From assembly GCA_036320915.1 (NCBI GenBank), contig JAXBDG010000009.1:1488001-1552000 (forward strand): 64,000 bases of DNA. Reading direction: 5' to 3'. The position numbers and the translations under genes are program-made. Below the pieces are notes generated by a model that was given only the letters and a program-made list of their open reading frames with translations, did not search any database and was not told where the DNA came from. The first letter of the stretch is position 1. The number at the start of each line of letters is the position of its first letter. Below, piece by piece: positions 58,822 through 64,000 of the stretch. This DNA comes from Linnemannia elongata (Eukaryota > Mortierellomycota > Mortierellomycetes > Mortierellales > Mortierellaceae).

Positions 58822-61080
58822 ATGTACAGGATCAGCCCTCAGTTGTCCGAGAAGATCAAGCACTTTGCTACCTTCCCCCAGACGGGTGTCTCCTTGAGAC
58901 AGATGGTCATGTTCGGTAAAGGACAACTCCTGCTACTCATTCCTTCTCATAAAAAGGCATAAACGTGTACTTTGAAACCACCTGCCCTCACACGTGTCGC
59001 GTTCGTTTTTTTATCACTTCTACTTTCAGGTCAGAACCCTACTCAAGGAACCCTCTTCAAGGCCAGTCAGTTCCTCTCTGAGGAGTTGCCCATCCGTCTT
59101 GCCCATCGAGTCAAGGAGCTTGAAGAGTTACCCCACAACCTCAGCGACATGCCCTCTATCATTCGCGTCAAGAATTGGTATGCCCAGTCCTTCCAGGTAC
59201 GGTCTGATCCCACGCCCTTTTTTATTACATCAAGGAATAGAGGCCTCGATATTACATTTTTGTTTCAAACTCTCGGCTGACCATGCTCAACAAAAAAAAA
59301 AAAAAAAAAAAAAATTGTTCATATTGTCACCTTGGCTATTCCGGTGTAACAGGATCTGGTCGAGTTCCCCAGCAAGGAGATGACCCCTGCACTCAAGGAT
59401 CTAGCCAAGAGCATGAACAGACAGTCAGAGATGCAAGCCCTGCCTGAGAACTCGCCCAACCTAGCTATGCCTAACGGTAACAACCAGAGTACTCGCAAGG
59501 GCGTATCGTTATCCCACAGGTAAGGCAGGAGGCAGACATGTGTTTCTCTTTCTCTTTTACGATCTTGCAAAAGTGAGAGGAGATGCGCAATCGAACGACC
59601 TTGATGTTAATTGACTGAAAAGATATGAAGTAGTGGCTAACCATTTGTGCCTTGACCTATTTCATATTGACGACTACAGATATCATAGTGCTATGGATGG
59701 ACAGGAGTGGCCAGTAGAGATGCACTCTTACAATGAGAGGTTCACGAAGATGATCGAAGCAGTGAAGCGCCGACACGATCCCGTTGTCACCACCGTTGGT
59801 AGGTTCAAGAAAAAAAAAAAAAAAAAAAAAAAAGAGCGATGATTCATCCGTGGGACAAAGCAGGCTTGACCAGGGAGAGAGCAGTCCCGTTTCCCCTTCG
59901 GTCTTTGATTTCGCAGGACGGGAGTCTTTATTTGTGAACCCGGCTGAGTTGGATCGCCATTGACTGACACTTGGATACTATTTCTCATCAAATGAACCTT
60001 TTGCGTTATTTATATAGCCCAAGGAATTCTCGAGTTCAAGCAGCAAAAGAGATCGCATATTGTCGACACGGATGTCCAGGCATTCTTGGATCGATTCTAC
60101 ATGTCGCGCATCGGAATCCGCATGCTAATTGGTATGTCTCTTTTATTTTATTTCGTTGTATTCGCTTCTCAAATGAACCTCAGCTTGTACGATGGATGGA
60201 TCTCAGGCGAAAATATTCACACGGGTGGGATGTTATGGGGTTTATTTTTCTTCGATTTCTAGGCCAACACATTGCACTGAACAAGGGACCATCGCGGAAG
60301 GATTACGTCGGCATTATTTGTACAAAGACCAATTTGGCAGACATGGCTCAGGAGGCGATCGATAACGCCAAGTTTATCTGCGAAGATTACTACGGCTTGT
60401 TCCGTGGACCCGAGGTTCATCTTCACTGCAAGAAGGACCTCGAGTTCATGTACGTGCCCTCTCACTTGAGCCACATGTTGTTTGAGTTGCTCAAGAACTC
60501 GCTCCGGGCCGTGGTGGAGCAATACGGAACAGAATGCGACGAATACCCCCCTATCAAGCTGATTGTCGCACAAGGAAAGGAGGTAAGAAAGGACTACCGC
60601 CACATCATCTATCTTCCATTTAGGTGCAATATGAACCTCATGATTCACAGTTCTAATCCGGTCTATAATGTTTTCGTTTTGGATCATAGGATATTGCCAT
60701 CAAGATTTCGGACGAGGGTGGTGGAATTCCCAGGAGTGGAGTACCCTTGGTCTGGACCTATATGTATACTACAGCACCTTCGCAGCACCTTGACCCTACA
60801 TTTGACAAGTCGGACTTTAAGGCGCCCATGGCTGGATTTGGATATGGTCTTCCCATAAGCAGGCTTTACGCCAGATACTTTGGAGGCGACTTGAAGCTGA
60901 TCTCAATGGAGGGGTAAGTTCAAGGAATCAAATATCGTCCTAGTTTGGGGCTTCGTATCCAACGAGGTCAACTGCTAACCCGATCTCTTGCTGCGTTATC
61001 TTTTTGTTCTCTCTAGTTACGGCACGGACGTGTACCTGCACTTGAACAGAATCTCCAACAGTGACGAACCTCTGCCCTAG
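58822..61080 (+). CDS. Pyruvate dehydrogenase kinase
   Basis: Mitochondrial protein kinase of the GHKL fold that phosphorylates and inhibits the pyruvate dehydrogenase E1-alpha subunit; a branched-chain ketoacid dehydrogenase kinase is the close alternative. Exons are 58822-58915, 59030-59196, 59353-59519, 59680-59798, 60018-60131, 60263-60582, 60690-60913 and 61017-61080, 422 residues. N-terminal domain: [61 protein letters not shown] site: N-box [10 protein letters not shown]1 DEGGGIPR, G2 [19 protein letters not shown] 30-residue Asn/Ser-rich insertion ([20 protein letters not shown]) sits between helices, as in fungal homologues. Introns 2 and 4 each contain an A24 run. AATAAA at 61118-61123. 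Confidence 0.92.
59292..59315. repeat. A24 run in PDK intron 2
   Basis: Twenty-four consecutive A between exons 2 and 3 of the kinase gene. Confidence 0.9.
59810..59833. repeat. A24 run in PDK intron 4
   Basis: Twenty-four consecutive A just after the donor of intron 4. Confidence 0.9.
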
Positions 61081-61395
61081 ACGCAAACCTCACGCGAATA
61101 TGCCCTTGACGAGATAGAATAAATATCAACTGATTTGTGTACAACAGCAAGTGCATCCTGAGCTGGTTCATGGCATGGGTCGAGGATCACATCCATTACA
61201 CACCCCTTAAATTAACAACGGGCTATGACGAAAGGATCAAAGACGAGAAAGGTGATTTTCTCGGAGGGACGAATCTTCTTTTTTGTTCTTCTTGTCATTC
61301 TAGTTCACACGCACCTTTCTTCATTGTTGACTCAACAACCTCCTCTTAACCCGACACTAACAACACCCAACACCCTACAACAAATATAAACAACC
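61081..61395. other. Intergenic region PDK / TOM22
   Basis: 315 bp: PDK 3' region with AATAAA, then a short promoter for TOM22. No gene. Confidence 0.6.
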
Positions 61396-61951
61396 ATGGT
61401 CAAACTGGAAGAAGTCAGCCTCGATCACGTTGAGGAGGAAGAATACAGCGAGAGCGACTCGTCCTCGGTCTACTCGTCCGACGACGACGAGGACGACGTG
61501 GACAACATCGAGTCGATCCTCGACCGAATCTGGGCATTGCAGGACGTGATTCCCGCCAAGACCCGCAAGTCCATCGCCGACAAGTGCTCGTCCGTTTACG
61601 GCTTTGGCAAAGCCAGCACAAAGTTTCTTGGCAACACGGCTTGGGTGCTTACTACTAGCGCCTTGCTCTTGGTTCTGCCATTGATGATCGAGCTTGAGCA
61701 TGAGCAAGGGTTGATCGAGTACGAGAAGATGCAGCAGCAGAGCACCCAGGTATGAAAAAAAAAGACAATTACGAGACGCACTTCGAATCGAAGGCCGATT
61801 ATTGTGTTGATAGTATGTCTACTGTTACTGTTCCTTATCCCTTCCTGTCTTTTCCTACGTATATGACGTTCACTTTCCATAGATGCTTTCGCAGCCTGCT
61901 GGCCAGCAGCAGAAGAAGCAGGCCTCCGGAATTGTGCCCCCAGGCTTCTAA
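61396..61951 (+). CDS. TOM22: Mitochondrial import receptor subunit Tom22
   Basis: Central receptor and organiser of the outer-membrane TOM complex. Exons are 61396-61749 and 61883-61951, 140 residues. The cytosolic part is highly acidic (EEEEYSESDSSSV and SDDDEDDVD), which binds presequences. The conserved part follows: ILDRIWALQDVIPAKTRKSI, then the membrane helix TAWVLTTSALLLVLPLMIE with its conserved Pro, and an intermembrane-space tail EHEQGLIEYEKMQQQ. The end is Gln-rich and closes GIVPPGF. Length and layout are standard for fungi. Confidence 0.93.
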
Positions 61952-62678
61952 GCATGGAGACAGGAAACCCGGCTTTCGCAGACTGGGGAAGAAAGCAACA
62001 TATTGACAGACGAGATCAGGATGATGCAGTCATGGGAAGATCGTCCGCTGAGGGGCACTGACAGAATCAAGGGTTTGAAAAGACCCCGATCTGGAATCAA
62101 TCGACTTTCTTTGTTACGTCCCAGGATATATCTGTTCATTGTCGACATTACATCGTCGCCGGTCACTTGTTATTGCTCGTTTGTCACCAGTCGGTTCTCT
62201 CCCACTTATTGCCACCTTGTACATTACCATTATCTTCCAAGACATAAAGAGTTATTCTTATCCGATCTGCAATTCAGCTGTGAGGATGACTTTTCTCACT
62301 AAGCAGCCAACCCTAGGACAGAAAGAGAAGGCGTAGGCATATCTAGATGGCCTTTTGTATGTGTTTGTGTGTGTGTGTGTGTGCGTTCGTGTCCTGCGTT
62401 GTATCATATATGAGTGAGTGGTGGATGACAGGCTCTGAGCTTCTTTTCCAATTCCTCTTTCCGGTGATCCTATTGGCGGGACAAGGCGGATGAGAGCAGC
62501 AGCGTGCCCTTCTCCCTCGTCTTCATCACTCATTCCCTTCATCGTTCTGTGCCTACTACCCCCCTGCAACTTTCTCCCCCAACTCCTTCTCTCTTTAATC
62601 ACCCCAACACTTCTTCTTTTTGCTTCTTCTACCTTCTTCATCCTTTCCTCATTCGCCTCACACCAACAACCTACAACA
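61952..62678. other. Intergenic region TOM22 / Bqt4-like gene
   Basis: 727 bp without a gene. A TG repeat lies at 62366-62383 and a C/T-rich leader precedes the next start. Confidence 0.6.
62366..62383. repeat. (TG)n microsatellite
   Basis: Nine TG units in the upstream region of the Bqt4-like gene. Confidence 0.85.
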
Positions 62679-63790
62679 ATGTCTGCAACCGTCGCCAAAG
62701 CAACTCTCAGCGAGACCAACGTCGAGACCATCACCACCTTCACAACAGTTGAAGAAACTGTCGCCAGCCTCGAAGTCGTCGCCGCCGCTGCCACCGCTAC
62801 CCCCGTCGTCCTTGTCGCCGAGCCAACCTTGCACCGCGAACTCCCCATCTTCAGCAACCCTCTCCTGGCCAACGCCACCCAGTCCAACTCTGTCCCCCTC
62901 AAGCCCAAAATCGTCCGCATTAAGTCTGCAGGCAACAAGTCCCTTTCCGTCCTTAGGATCAGTGCCCCCAAGGTCGATGGCGAAGTTGTCGTGATGCGTC
63001 GTCTCGACACCGACCTTGTCAACGCCACTTCCATGTACAATGCCGCGTACCCCGCCATCTCGGAAAAGATGGATGCCAAGGAAAGCGCCTTTGTGACCAA
63101 GAAGTATGATGGGTTTGTCGAAAAGTCTGGAGCCTTGGCTGGTGTCTGGTGAGTTACTTCCTTTTTTTGTGGGAAAAGTGTGGAGTGTGGTTGCCCTGTG
63201 TGACAGAGCCATGTGGCCTAACATCAATCCTATGCCTCCACGTTTTATTATTGTGCTTTTTTAGGATCACTATTCCTCAAGGTATGGCTACGTTCCTTGC
63301 CTAGATGTTGTTAGAGCCACTTCAATTGGCAAGGAAGATATTCTGGTCTTGGCTATCCAAAAGTGTGGATAGTTCGTTTACTAACAGTCGTGTTCTCGTT
63401 GCAATTGTCATGTTCATAGCCAAGGCATTGGCCAAGGAATACGGTATTGACCAGTTCATGCGTCCTCTTCTCGACGCTCCTAATCCCAAGAACGCCAACA
63501 ACACTATGACCGAGGGAGAGGAGGTTGTGGAAAAGAGCATCATCACCGAGGTGACGATTGTCCAGACTTCGCAGAAGCGCGAGGCCGATGTTGACATTGA
63601 GGAGCTGCAGGACACGACCGACAAGCTGGATGAGCTCACTGTGGCCGATGTGAAGGTGATGAAGCGCAGGATTGAAGAGCTGGAGGACCAGGCCAACAGA
63701 GAGAGAAAGAAGTTCCGTGGTTTGGCTGTTGTTGCTGCTGGTTTGGCCGCAGCCTCAGTCATCCCTCAGGTTCTTCCTTACTTTTCGTAA
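62679..63790 (+). CDS. Bqt4-like KilA-N/APSES protein with C-terminal membrane anchor
   Basis: Resembles fission-yeast Bqt4, an inner-nuclear-membrane protein that tethers telomeres; I infer a nuclear-envelope role. Exons are 62679-63148, 63265-63281 (17 bases) and 63420-63790, 285 residues. The N-terminus is Ala/Thr/Val-rich. The APSES/KilA-N-like domain covers VVMRRLDTDLVNATSMYNAA ('R...t..VNAt.m...a'), FVTKKYDGFVEKSGALAGVW and, through the 17-base exon, ITIPQAKALAKEYGIDQFMR then PLLDAP, matching 'G.WIpl..A..la..y.i...l.pLL'. A coiled-coil stretch (MKRRIEELEDQANRERKKF) precedes a C-terminal hydrophobic helix GLAVVAAGLAAASVIPQVLP ending in YFS, so it is tail-anchored. A Swi6/Mbp1-type transcription factor is less likely because of the anchor and absent ankyrin repeats. 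Confidence 0.82.
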
Positions 63791-64000
63791 GGCATATCCG
63801 TTTTTATCGACACACTTCGCGCACAGGAGCGTAGCTGTAGGCCACCTCTGTTCGTCGCTTGACTGTCGACTGGCCATCGGCGTTACCGCCTGATTTCTTG
63901 TGCCAGGCCTATCGTTCTTGTCATGTCTGTTGCCTGACAAAGGGTCTGCCCTGGCGGCACGTTTTCTCTTTTTTTTATTCTCTTTCCCGTTGACCTTCCC
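63791..64000. other. Window end, 3' flank of the Bqt4-like gene
   Basis: 210 bp; nothing recognisable. Confidence 0.5.

Noticed and set aside
62258..63100. A 280-codon minus-strand frame antisense to the Bqt4-like gene
   Set aside because: Antisense shadow of a GC-rich coding exon whose plus strand has a recognisable domain and correct splicing.

Overview
This is a nuclear fungal window. It has dense multi-exon genes with short GT-AG introns (many below 150 bases), long pyrimidine-rich leaders on the coding strand, and frequent homopolymer runs. The gene content points to an early-diverging fungus, most likely Mucoromycota and perhaps Mortierellomycotina: a Shaker-type voltage-gated K+ channel, endonuclease V, a class III-type chitinase, an F-box/leucine-rich protein and fungal mitofissin occur together. 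The lineage is an inference from gene content; no marker RNA gene is present. I found 22 complete protein-coding genes, one gene cut by the left edge, and two or three decayed gene remnants. Splice joins were chosen by hand so that reading phase, splice sites and family conservation agree. No tRNA, rRNA, CRISPR array, or intact transposon was found.

Left part (1-20.7 kb): 3' end of endonuclease V; mitofissin Atg44 with an 8-base internal exon; secreted GH18 chitinase (-); polyprenyl diphosphate synthase COQ1 (-) divergent from EMC5 (+); an unrecognised seven-helix membrane protein (-) divergent from a Kv channel (+); nucleolar SURF6/Rrp14 (+); COQ9 (-) divergent from Svf1 (+).

Accessory-looking part (20.7-28.7 kb): mostly non-coding or decayed sequence around one intronless 657-residue F-box protein. 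It holds a frameshifted fragment at about 20.8-21.2 kb, a truncated DUF6544-like fragment at 26.65-26.97 kb, and a broken SANT/Myb-like plus coiled-coil gene at 27.56-28.62 kb.

Right part (28.8-64 kb): THOC5 (+) convergent with an Osh3-type oxysterol-binding protein (-); ALKBH6 (+); a 90-bp direct repeat; PUS1 (+); the SAM-domain RNA-binding protein Vts1 (+), which uses a GC-AG intron; a Nudix diphosphoinositol phosphatase (+); two paralogous secreted DUF3712-like proteins facing away from each other across a 3.3-kb GA-rich spacer; the VLCFA dehydratase PHS1 (-) divergent from pyruvate dehydrogenase kinase (+); TOM22 (+); and a Bqt4-like KilA-N/APSES protein with a C-terminal membrane anchor (+).

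The genes do not form one pathway. Several are mitochondrial (Atg44, COQ1, COQ9, PDK, TOM22) or ER/lipid related (EMC5, PHS1, Osh3, Svf1), but each looks independently transcribed, often from a shared divergent promoter. The most unusual features are the very small exons (8, 14 and 17 bases), the Kv channel with an altered S6 hinge beside an orphan seven-helix protein, the inverted DUF3712-like pair, and the cluster of decayed genes.
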